From an uncultured Erysipelotrichaceae bacterium (lineage in GTDB: Bacteria; Bacillota_I; Bacilli_A; Erysipelotrichales; Erysipelotrichaceae): a stretch of 7,070 bases of DNA. The number at the start of each line of letters is the position of its first letter. Positions within the stretch are counted from its first letter, which is position 1. Positions 1 to 5,717 of the stretch are shown here, in pieces. The stretch lies in the NCBI GenBank assembly GCA_910586285.1, contig CAJUGR010000050.1:6329-13398 (forward strand). The letters are read 5' to 3'. The notes under the pieces are model-generated. The model had not been told where the DNA came from. It made no database searches and was given only the letters and a program-made list of their open reading frames with translations. The position numbers were made by a program, and so were the translations under genes.

Positions 1-90
1 GCCCAATACGATGTAATGACGATTATCACAAGTGTATTTGCGATATTGTTAGGCTATGTTGTTGTGGCCGGATTAAATAAATTGGCATAA
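1..90 (+). CDS. C-terminal end of an integral membrane protein (partial, 5' end outside window)
   Basis: Reading from base 1 gives 29 in-frame codons and a TAA at 88-90. The visible tail holds one long hydrophobic stretch, about residues 6-24 (VMTIITSVFAILLGYVVVA), followed by a short polar end, GLNKLA. This is what a last transmembrane helix with a brief terminal tail looks like, so the product is probably a multi-pass membrane protein such as a transporter or permease. The fragment is too short to assign a family. The TAA is followed 6 bases later by a good intrinsic terminator, which supports this being the true end of a plus-strand transcript. The membrane location is fairly secure; the function is unknown. 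Confidence 0.6.
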   Translation, partial: AQYDVMTIITSVFAILLGYVVVAGLNKLA

Positions 91-96
91 AAGGGT

Positions 97-137
97 CTGT
101 GATAACTAGACTAAAAATCTAGGTCACAGCTTTTTTT
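97..137 (+). terminator. Rho-independent terminator of the left-edge membrane gene
   Basis: CTGTGA (97-102) pairs with TCACAG (124-129), and CTAGA (106-110) pairs with TCTAG (118-122), around a short A-rich loop. The stem is followed directly by seven T residues (131-137). It begins just after the TAA at 88-90, so it most likely ends that transcript. Confidence 0.8.
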
Positions 138-238
138 GTGAGAGGATCTGTGGTTTATGCTTATTTCTCGTATTGTTTTTTAGGATACCATTTTTATATC
201 CAAGTTGTTTCTGTTGTGATTGATGTTAGATTCATTGA

Positions 239-279
239 AAAAGAAGAGAAGGTCTTCCTATCTCTTCTTTTGCCTTTTT
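239..279. terminator. Strong hairpin in the 91-383 spacer, probably a bidirectional terminator
   Basis: AAAAGAAGAGA (239-249) pairs with TCTCTTCTTTT (261-271). The stem is extended by AGG/CCT (250-252 with 257-259), leaving a four-base loop and one bulged A at 260. T-rich sequence follows on the plus strand (to 279), and A-rich sequence on the other side gives a U-run on the minus strand. It lies between the terminator of the left gene and that of ldh, so it could back up either one. Apart from the three hairpins I see nothing else in 91-383; the longest plus-strand ORF noted there is 8 codons. Confidence 0.55.
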
Positions 280-324
280 GTTATAAAAATGACAACATAT
301 AGCCCTTAATCCTGTGGTCTATAT

Positions 325-368
325 AAAAAAACAGAAGAGCTGCCTGTTATTGTGGAGATCTTCTGTTT
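325..368 (-). terminator. Rho-independent terminator of ldh
   Basis: On the minus strand, AAACAGAAGA (368 down to 359) pairs with TCTTCTGTTT (338 down to 329), with a loop of about 20 bases. A run of Ts follows (A-run at 325-331 on the plus strand). It starts 16 bases after the ldh stop codon. Confidence 0.8.
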
Positions 369-383
369 CCCATATTTTTAGGA

Positions 384-1343
384 TTATAAGATTTCGTTCA
401 CGCTTTCTGTGATGATCTTTTTCAGCGTTTCACAGCTTTGATCAAATTTGCTTTGATCTACACCGGTCAAAGGAAGTTTGATGATTTCTTTGACCCCCTG
501 CGCGCTTACGATTGCCGGGACACCGATGTAAAGTCCTTCTTGACCATATTCACCGCTTTGATAAGCTGATACGGTCAAAATGGAATGCTCATCCTTAATG
601 ATGGCATGTACAAGATGGTTCAAGGACAAGCCGATACCGTAATAGGTTGCTCGCTTTCTTTGAATAATCTCATAAGCCGCCTGCTGCACTTGTTTGTAAA
701 TATCCAACAGATCGCTTAATTCCTTATTACGCTCTTCAAGGAATTCCAGCAACAGCTTACATCCTACATAACAGTTGGTCCACGGGACGAAACTGGAATC
801 ACCGTGTTCACCCATGATGTACGCATGAATATTTTTAGTGGAAACATCCAAATACTCACTCATTAAGTAACGTAAACGTGCCGTGTCAAGCAAAGTACCG
901 GAACCGATGACTTTCTCCTTCGGTAAACCGCTGACTTTCCAAGCTACATAACTCATGATGTCAACCGGGTTGCTGGCAACGATGAGGATGCCCTGGAAAC
1001 CGCTGGCTTTGATTTGTTCGGCAATGCCTTTCATGATTTTGGCATTGACCATGGTTAACTCTAACCGCGTTTGATTAGGCTTCTGTGCTGCGCCGGCCGT
1101 TACAACAACGATGTCTGCATCTTTACAATCATCATAGTTTCCGGCTTTGATTTTCATCTTACTGGGCGCATAAGGAAGACCATGAGCCAAGTCCATTTCT
1201 TCGCCGACTGTTTTTTCATAATCAATATCGACGAGTACAAGTTCATCAATCCCCGGAGTTGTTAATAAGGTATAGGCAAAGCTCATACCCACAAAGCCGG
1301 TACCCACCAAAACAAGTTTTCGTTTTTCCAATGTTTGATTCAT
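384..1343 (-). CDS. ldh: L-lactate dehydrogenase (NAD-dependent)
   Basis: This enzyme reduces pyruvate to L-lactate with NADH in the cytoplasm, regenerating NAD+ in fermentation. The product is 319 residues, the usual length. Visible motifs are the Rossmann loop GTGFVG (14-19), the NAD-selecting aspartate D39 at the end of the second strand, the substrate loop with Q87 and R93, N125 in ASNPVD, D153/R156 in LDTARLR, and catalytic H180 in GEHGDSS. Q87, where malate dehydrogenases carry arginine, favours lactate over malate. R158 and H173 match the positions that bind fructose-1,6-bisphosphate in Bacillus LDH, so allosteric activation is plausible (inference). The frame stays open upstream to an ATG at 1457, but the start is set at 1343 because AAGGAGG (1357-1351) lies 7 bases before it and the family's N-terminus begins there. 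The gene is monocistronic with its own promoter and terminator. Confidence 0.96.
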   Translation of the reverse strand: MNQTLEKRKLVLVGTGFVGMSFAYTLLTTPGIDELVLVDIDYEKTVGEEMDLAHGLPYAPSKMKIKAGNYDDCKDADIVVVTAGAAQKPNQTRLELTMVNAKIMKGIAEQIKASGFQGILIVASNPVDIMSYVAWKVSGLPKEKVIGSGTLLDTARLRYLMSEYLDVSTKNIHAYIMGEHGDSSFVPWTNCYVGCKLLLEFLEERNKELSDLLDIYKQVQQAAYEIIQRKRATYYGIGLSLNHLVHAIIKDEHSILTVSAYQSGEYGQEGLYIGVPAIVSAQGVKEIIKLPLTGVDQSKFDQSCETLKKIITESVNEIL

Positions 1344-1368
1344 AATGATACCTCCTTCTTTTTCTTTA

Positions 1369-1377
1369 AGTATACCA
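1369..1377 (-). promoter_or_regulatory. Extended -10 promoter of ldh
   Basis: On the minus strand the sequence TGGTATACT (1377 down to 1369) is an extended -10 element (TGn + TATACT, 5 of 6 consensus). It lies about 11 bases before the ldh Shine-Dalgarno, so the leader would be only about 20 nt. No good -35 hexamer is present at the right spacing, which fits an extended -10 promoter. Confidence 0.6.
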
Positions 1378-1400
1378 CATTCAGCATCTGAAATACATGA

Positions 1401-1420
1401 GAATACCAAAATTTGGATTC
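1401..1420. promoter_or_regulatory. Imperfect palindrome upstream of the ldh promoter (candidate operator)
   Basis: CCAAA and TTTGG flank a central A, with outer arms GAAT/ATTC offset by one extra base on the left. On the ldh strand it sits about 40-60 bases upstream of the predicted transcription start, a usual place for an activator or for a repressor of the promoter. It does not match the Rex consensus (TTGTGA-N6-TCACAA). It could be chance in AT-rich DNA. Confidence 0.25.
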
Positions 1421-1449
1421 GATTAACGGAATTTTTTATGAACGAAAGT

Positions 1450-1476
1450 AAATCCACACGATCATCGTGTGGATTT
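1450..1476 (-). terminator. Hairpin terminator after htrA
   Basis: This is a perfect 13-base inverted repeat (1450-1462 with 1464-1476, centre 1463) containing the GC-rich core CCACACG/CGTGTGG. It starts 3 bases past the htrA stop codon. The minus-strand sequence after it is T-rich but interrupted (ACTTTCGTTC), so the U-tract is weaker than at the other terminators here. Confidence 0.7.
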
Positions 1477-1479
1477 TAG

Positions 1480-2733
1480 TTATTGTGCAGCTGGTGCTTC
1501 TTTTAAAGTAGCGTTGAGAGTGACCTGTTTATGATCGCGATCTACGATGATTTTGATCGTATCACCGACTTTTTTACTGTCAATAACTTTGGACAACTCA
1601 GCGGCTGAGCTAATTTCTGTACCATTCACCGAAATGATTCGATCCTTTACCTGCATACCTGCTTCGGCCGCAGCGGAATTATCACTTACTTTGGCTACGT
1701 AAACACCCAGTTCACTCACACCGGATTGGAAGGCTGACATTTCGTCTGTGATGTCCACCATGGAAACGCCCAACTGTGGTCGTCCGGTGACATAACCGTT
1801 GGCGATAAGCGATTCAATAACGCCTTTGGCGGTATCAATCGGTATGGCAAAGCCCAAGCCTTCGACCGAGGTTCCTGAGGATTTGGCGTTGACAATACCG
1901 ATGAGTTCACCTTCGGCATTGAACAAGCCCCCGCCGCTGTTGCCTTTGTTGATGGCCGTGTCGGTCTGTAAAAGCGTCATTGTTCTGCCATCAATGGATA
2001 TTTCTCGATCCAATGCGGAAATGATACCGCGAGTGACTGTACCGCCCAACTCGCCCAATGGATTGCCGATCGCAATCGCTTCATCACCAACGTGCAATTC
2101 TGATGAATGACCGAAGACTGCCGGGGTAAAGGAATCTCCGTTGATTTTTATGACAGCCAAATCGGTTTTTTCATCTTTGCCGATTAGGGTAGCCTCATAT
2201 TCTTTTTCATCTTTGGTGCGTACCGTAATTTTATTTGCGCCGTCCACGACATGATGATTGGTAACGATATAACCGTCCTTGGTAATCATTACCCCGCTGC
2301 CGGCACCGGTCGTAATCATCTGTTGGAAGTACGTATCGGTTGCTGCCGATTCGGTTGTGATTTCCACTACGCTTTGTTCGGTGTTGGTGACAACATCCTT
2401 CACGGACATATTGGTAATGTCATTGCCCTCTTTATCGACCTGTTCAACGCTTTGATAGATAACTGCGGTTTGACTGTCACGCAACATATCGGCCACATAG
2501 GAACCGCCAAAGCCGCCAAGCGTGCCCAATAACAGCGATGCGCCAAGTAACAATCCCTTATAAGTTCGCTGTGGTGATGCATTGGGAGAATCACCTTCCT
2601 TGTTTGACTCCTCTTTTATTGCCTCATGGATATTGTCACTCTGCATTGCCTGTGTCTCCACCTCTGCTATGTTTGGTTGATTTTGTACCTCTGTTTTATC
2701 TTGATTCCATTCATTAGGAACTTGGTTTTCCAT
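1480..2733 (-). CDS. htrA: HtrA/DegP-family membrane-anchored serine protease with a PDZ domain
   Basis: A surface quality-control protease that degrades misfolded exported proteins. The 417-residue product has a polar, Q/N/E-rich cytoplasmic N-terminus (1-59), one transmembrane helix (about 60-84, GLLLGASLLLGTLGGFGG), a trypsin-like domain (about 140-300) and one PDZ domain (about 319-410). The catalytic triad is complete: H161 in TNHHVV, D191 in KTDLAVIKI and S266 in GNSGGG. A single PDZ and an N-terminal anchor are typical of Gram-positive HtrA, unlike the two PDZ domains of E. coli DegP. Two adjacent ATGs (2736 and 2733) follow the Shine-Dalgarno AAGGAGG (2747-2741). The second is chosen for its 7-base spacing, the same as at ldh; the first would add one Met at 4-base spacing. 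An open frame to 2814 has no ribosome-binding site. It is transcribed divergently from ppaC, probably under stress control (see octamers at 2801-2909). Confidence 0.95.
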   Translation of the reverse strand: MENQVPNEWNQDKTEVQNQPNIAEVETQAMQSDNIHEAIKEESNKEGDSPNASPQRTYKGLLLGASLLLGTLGGFGGSYVADMLRDSQTAVIYQSVEQVDKEGNDITNMSVKDVVTNTEQSVVEITTESAATDTYFQQMITTGAGSGVMITKDGYIVTNHHVVDGANKITVRTKDEKEYEATLIGKDEKTDLAVIKINGDSFTPAVFGHSSELHVGDEAIAIGNPLGELGGTVTRGIISALDREISIDGRTMTLLQTDTAINKGNSGGGLFNAEGELIGIVNAKSSGTSVEGLGFAIPIDTAKGVIESLIANGYVTGRPQLGVSMVDITDEMSAFQSGVSELGVYVAKVSDNSAAAEAGMQVKDRIISVNGTEISSAAELSKVIDSKKVGDTIKIIVDRDHKQVTLNATLKEAPAAQ

Positions 2734-2760
2734 CATGAATCCTCCTTTCAAATCGGTATT

Positions 2761-2789
2761 ATTATAGTTCGCATTTATGGAATAAATCA
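2761..2789 (-). promoter_or_regulatory. Predicted htrA promoter
   Basis: On the minus strand a perfect TATAAT lies at 2766-2761, 14 bases before the htrA Shine-Dalgarno. The hexamer at the 17-base -35 position is TGATTT (2789-2784), a poor match to TTGACA. A strong -10 with a weak -35 suits a promoter that needs an activator bound just upstream. Confidence 0.5.
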
Positions 2790-2800
2790 TCCTTTGATTA

Positions 2801-2909
2801 TGTGAAATCTTCAAAAAACATAATCTGTTTGTTTTATAATATGTGAAAATAACGATTTTTTATCAAAGTGTGATATCAATGCGTATAGAATGTGAAAACT
2901 GGGTGAAAA
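2801..2909 (-). promoter_or_regulatory. Repeated TTTTCACA-type octamers upstream of htrA (candidate CssR-like sites)
   Basis: Read on the htrA strand, octamers lie at 2909-2902 (TTTTCACC), 2898-2891 (TTTTCACA), 2849-2842 (TTTTCACA) and 2808-2801 (ATTTCACA). Start-to-start distances are 11, 49 and 41 bases, roughly one, five and four helical turns. The nearest sits just upstream of the predicted -35. From memory, TTTTCACA octamers precede B. subtilis htrA and htrB, which the CssRS secretion-stress two-component system controls. Extending that control to this gene is an inference; no cssR or cssS is in the window. Confidence 0.5.
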
Positions 2910-2967
2910 TCATTTCATACTGGATCCACAAAGGCGCTGGCTTTTTCTGTCCAGATGAAACAATTCA

Positions 2968-2976
2968 TGTTATAAT
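2968..2976 (+). promoter_or_regulatory. Extended -10 promoter of ppaC
   Basis: TGTTATAAT (2968-2976) is an extended -10 with a perfect TATAAT hexamer, 19 bases before the ppaC Shine-Dalgarno. The -35 candidate at 17-base spacing, TGTCCA (2948-2953), matches TTGACA at only 3 of 6 positions. The predicted start of transcription is near 2983. Confidence 0.65.
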
Positions 2977-3005
2977 GATAATGATTTGATCCAACAGGAG
3001 GACAT

Positions 3006-4643
3006 ATGAAAGTAAGCGATATGATATATGTGACCGGCCATAAGCATCCGGATACCGATTCCATCGCATCGGCAATTGCTTATGCGGAGTTGAAAACCCG
3101 CCAAGGATTTGCGGCAATGCCGTGTCGCTTGGGAGAATGCAACGAAGAAACAAAGTATTTATTGCAACGATTCCACTTTGAGGAACCGACGTTATTTGAA
3201 GATGCTCGGGCAACACTTCAGGAAATTAACATGGATGAACCGTTGACCGTTTCGATGAATGCGACGATGTATGAAACATTACAGGCAATGGATGAAACGG
3301 GAAAACGATCCCTGGGCGTTGTCAATGATAAGCAACAGTTACTCGGTATGGTTACCAAATCAGATTTGGCAACCATCGGTTTGGGAGATACCGCACTGTC
3401 GATTCGCTTATTGAAGGAAACTACGGCATCCAATATTGCCAAAACGATCAACGGAAAGCTTGTTTATGATGATGAACAGATGCATTTTAACGGTAAGGTA
3501 AGCATCATTGCGATTGCCGAAACCCGGTTAAAGAATTATGAATTGTCCGATCGCTTAGTTATTGTTGGTAATGATACGGATGCGCAATTAGCGGCGATTC
3601 GCAAAGGTGCGGGGATGCTGATCATCGTATGGGCCGACAGTGTGGAAAATGAAGTGATCGAACAGGCACAGCGGGCTCATTGTCCGATTATTATCTCGGG
3701 GCACGGCACCATGAACACATCCCGTTATTTGTTCTTTGCGCCACCGGTAAAGCTGATTATGAAAAAGGATTTGATCACTTTCAATGTGAATGATTTGGTA
3801 CAGGACGCCGAAAAGAAGATGATGAAAACACGTTATCGCAGTTACCCGGTTGTGGATGATGAAAATCACTTATTTGGCTATGTATCGCGTTATCATATCT
3901 TAAACAGTCATAACAAACAAGTGATTCTGGTAGATCATAATGAATATTCTCAATCGGTAAAGGGCATTGAGGATGCCGAGCTGCTGGAGGTTATTGATCA
4001 TCATCGTATCGGTGATATTTTTACCAGTCGGCCGATCTCTTTCCGCAATGAGATCATCGGCAGTACCGCAACAATTATCACCTCTATCTATATGGAAGGT
4101 CAGATGAGCATTTCCAAAGATATGGCGGGATTATTATTGGGGGCGATTTTATCCGATACGCTGAAATTCAAATCACCGACTTCTACCGGTAAGGACCAGG
4201 GAATGGCCAGCGCTTTGGCGGAAATCGCAGGGGTGGATATCGATACTTTTGCCAAAGAGTTATTTATGGTCTCTTCCAACATTCGCGGGAAAACAATGCG
4301 AGAATTGATCAGTAAGGATATCAAGAAGTTTGTGATTGAAGATCATCCGGTCATGATCGCGCAGATTATCGCTTCCTCATTGGATGAGGTGGAGGAAATT
4401 GCCGAAGCTATGCAGAAAGAAATGAATGCGTTTGTTAAGGAGCGGCATCTGCACTTATTGGTGGTGGCGTTTACCAGTTTATTGGAAAACGGATCGCTGT
4501 TTTTCGGCGCCGGAGAATTGGCCAATGTGGTGGCAGAAGCCTTTCCGAATCGAGAAAATGAAACCAACAGCTTACAGGAAGATATACTCTCACGTAAAAA
4601 TCAGATCGTTCCGATGTTGACCAGAGCGATCATCAATCATTAA
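3006..4643 (+). CDS. ppaC: Family II inorganic pyrophosphatase with regulatory CBS-DRTGG-CBS insert
   Basis: Hydrolyses pyrophosphate to two phosphates with Mn2+/Co2+ in the cytoplasm, pulling biosynthetic reactions forward. Catalytic DHH-type motifs are split by an insert: GHKHPDTDS (11-19; metal ligands H12, D16, D18), then VDHNE (D310), DHH (331-333), SDTLKFKSPT (383-392; D384) and the C-terminal substrate-binding R530/K531 in SRKNQ of the DHHA2 domain. The insert comprises CBS1 (about 72-125), a DRTGG-like domain (about 140-245) and CBS2 (about 247-303). At 545 residues it is far longer than the roughly 310 of plain PpaC and matches the CBS-DRTGG pyrophosphatases of clostridia. In that class AMP/ADP inhibit and ATP or diadenosine polyphosphates activate (family knowledge). 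The start follows AGGAGG (2996-3001) at a short 4-base spacing; Met6 is an alternative N-terminus but too far from the site. Monocistronic, with its own promoter and terminator. Confidence 0.95.
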   Translation: MKVSDMIYVTGHKHPDTDSIASAIAYAELKTRQGFAAMPCRLGECNEETKYLLQRFHFEEPTLFEDARATLQEINMDEPLTVSMNATMYETLQAMDETGKRSLGVVNDKQQLLGMVTKSDLATIGLGDTALSIRLLKETTASNIAKTINGKLVYDDEQMHFNGKVSIIAIAETRLKNYELSDRLVIVGNDTDAQLAAIRKGAGMLIIVWADSVENEVIEQAQRAHCPIIISGHGTMNTSRYLFFAPPVKLIMKKDLITFNVNDLVQDAEKKMMKTRYRSYPVVDDENHLFGYVSRYHILNSHNKQVILVDHNEYSQSVKGIEDAELLEVIDHHRIGDIFTSRPISFRNEIIGSTATIITSIYMEGQMSISKDMAGLLLGAILSDTLKFKSPTSTGKDQGMASALAEIAGVDIDTFAKELFMVSSNIRGKTMRELISKDIKKFVIEDHPVMIAQIIASSLDEVEEIAEAMQKEMNAFVKERHLHLLVVAFTSLLENGSLFFGAGELANVVAEAFPNRENETNSLQEDILSRKNQIVPMLTRAIINH

Positions 4644-4657
4644 TTCTTATGAGCGTT

Positions 4658-4690
4658 AAGGCTTTCATGTCATCATGGAGGCCTTTTTTC
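4658..4690 (+). terminator. Rho-independent terminator of ppaC
   Basis: AAGGC (4658-4662) pairs with GCCTT (4681-4685). CATG pairs with CATG around a TCAT loop, and TTT/GAG wobble or A-U pairs in between make a continuous 12-bp stem. Six Ts follow at 4684-4689. It starts 14 bases after the stop codon. Confidence 0.85.
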
Positions 4691-4713
4691 TGTCCATTCA
4701 TAAGCAATAGCAC

Positions 4714-4741
4714 AAAAAAACGATATCATTTGCGATATCGT
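4714..4741 (-). terminator. Rho-independent terminator of the TetR-family gene
   Basis: On the minus strand ACGATATC (4741-4734) pairs with GATATCGT (4727-4720) around a 6-base loop, followed by a T-run (A-run 4714-4720 on the plus strand). It faces the ppaC terminator, so the convergent genes are insulated back to back. Confidence 0.82.
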
Positions 4742-4747
4742 CATTCA

Positions 4748-5335
4748 TTAATCAGAAACTTTACGATGCTGATGAAGATTATGAACATAATAATCGATAA
4801 TATTATTAAAACTGCTTTCCGTAACCAGTTTCATTTTATAGATTAACGGCGCCGGGTCTTCTTTCATGCCTTTGCGAACCCATTCTAAAACGATACCGAC
4901 AAAAGCGTATTTATAGAAATCAGCTAAAAAGGCAATATCTTTATCCTGAATCGAAATATCGGCACAATGTTCCTTGATAATGTAATGAAGCGGACGATAT
5001 GTTTCACGATATAAAAAATTTTCCAAATGTTCACGAGATAGAGAATGATAGGTCGCTATAACGAATTCTTTTTCCTGTAAGGCGTAATCAAATATTTGCA
5101 TCAGTGCATCTTTCCAAGTGAGAAGGGTCATATTCTCATCCAGAATTTGATATTCTGCGCTTGTATAAATCCATTCAATCAGATCGTAGATATCTTGAAA
5201 ATGATAGTAAAATGTTTGCCGATTCACTCCGCATCCATCACAAATATCTTTGATGGTGATCTTATCCAGCGGCTTCTCTTTTAAGCGTTTTTTTAAAGAC
5301 AAAGCAAGGGCGCGTTTGGTAGTGGTATGGGGCAT
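4748..5335 (-). CDS. TetR/AcrR-family transcriptional regulator, DhaS-like
   Basis: A 195-residue regulator with an N-terminal TetR helix-turn-helix (about 10-55; recognition part GCGVNRQTFYYHF, 34-46). The helical C-terminal half ends in a segment of the kind FVGIVLEWVRKGMKEDP (145-161). That pattern is characteristic of the TetR C-terminal class found in DhaS, the activator of dihydroxyacetone-kinase operons, and in many uncharacterised Firmicute regulators. No dha genes are visible, so the target and ligand are unknown. The start is the ATG at 5335, preceded by AAAGGA (5350-5345) at 9 bases; the ATG at 5356 in the same frame has no ribosome-binding site. It is a single-gene unit converging on ppaC. 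An inverted repeat overlapping its -35 (5385-5409) suggests autoregulation or control of rightward transcription, but this is inference. Confidence 0.88.
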   Translation of the reverse strand: MPHTTTKRALALSLKKRLKEKPLDKITIKDICDGCGVNRQTFYYHFQDIYDLIEWIYTSAEYQILDENMTLLTWKDALMQIFDYALQEKEFVIATYHSLSREHLENFLYRETYRPLHYIIKEHCADISIQDKDIAFLADFYKYAFVGIVLEWVRKGMKEDPAPLIYKMKLVTESSFNNIIDYYVHNLHQHRKVSD

Positions 5336-5368
5336 ATTACGACATCCTTTCTTCATTTTCTATGCATC

Positions 5369-5397
5369 ATTATAGTACAAAAGACATGAACAAACAA
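5369..5397 (-). promoter_or_regulatory. SigA-type promoter of the TetR-family gene
   Basis: On the minus strand TTGTTT (5397-5392), a 17-base spacer and a perfect TATAAT (5374-5369) form a good promoter. Transcription would start near 5362, giving a leader of about 27 nt to the ATG at 5335. Confidence 0.65.
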
Positions 5398-5409
5398 GGA
5401 GTTTTCATG
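5385..5409. promoter_or_regulatory. Inverted repeat CATGAA-N13-TTCATG over the tetR -35 (candidate operator)
   Basis: CATGAA (5385-5390) and TTCATG (5404-5409) form a 6-base inverted repeat spanning the predicted -35 hexamer. TetR-family regulators commonly bind such palindromes beside their own gene. The arms are short and the DNA is AT-rich, so chance is possible. Confidence 0.3.
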
Positions 5410-5665
5410 ATATCATTTCTTACATTGTTGTTACAAAGATATCGATAATCCTACTTCTTTATATATGCGTGTGCGGCAATAAATTTGCACTATGGCGCAG
5501 CGGATATTGCAAAAAGAAAAGTACAAGCCATATTTCATATTTTGTGGTGGTTATCTTTCCATCAGAAAATTCGTTTTTATAATGTAAAATTACCTAAAAA
5601 TCAAATTGGATGAAATTGTAAAAACTATAACAAATGTATAAAAAATAATAATTGTAATAAATTTC
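5410..5665. other. AT-rich intergenic stretch without a recognisable gene
   Basis: Most of the gap between tetR and the sigma gene holds no convincing coding sequence. A 13-codon ORF with a good Shine-Dalgarno occupies 5407-5448 (see findings). An ATG ORF of 31 codons at 5492-5587 has no ribosome-binding site. A second possible upstream promoter for the sigma gene is TTTCCA (5556-5561), a 16-base spacer and TATAAT (5578-5583), which would give a leader of about 130 nt. No terminator separates this from 5718. Confidence 0.4.
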
Positions 5666-5694
5666 TTGACATTTTTCTGTATACTCTGTAATAT
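5666..5694 (+). promoter_or_regulatory. SigA-type promoter of the ECF sigma gene
   Basis: A perfect -35 TTGACA (5666-5671) and a 17-base spacer lead to TAATAT (5689-5694), a 4 of 6 match to the -10. Transcription would start near 5701 with a leader of about 17 nt holding the Shine-Dalgarno GAGGTG (5707-5712). No ECF-type element is seen here, so basal expression looks housekeeping-driven. Confidence 0.6.
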
Positions 5695-5717
5695 GAAAAT
5701 AGTGATGAGGTGTATCT

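Noticed and set aside
1344..1457. 38-residue N-terminal extension of the LDH frame
   Set aside because: It lacks a ribosome-binding site, spans the ldh promoter and palindrome, and has no counterpart in the family; the AAGGAGG site points to the ATG at 1343.
1799..2110. 103-codon plus-strand ORF antisense to htrA
   Set aside because: It lies wholly within the protease-domain coding region of htrA on the opposite strand, has no ribosome-binding site and gives a low-complexity P/S-rich translation typical of a shadow frame.
5465..5500. Imperfect GC-richer inverted repeat (GTGC/GCAC with outer TGCG/CGCA)
   Set aside because: The arms are interrupted and unequal, and no U-tract or regulatory context follows; it is too weak to call a hairpin or operator.
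5492..5587. 31-codon plus-strand ORF (MAQRILQKEK...) in the gap before the sigma gene
   Set aside because: No ribosome-binding site precedes the ATG, the composition looks random, and a likely promoter -10 for the sigma gene lies inside it.
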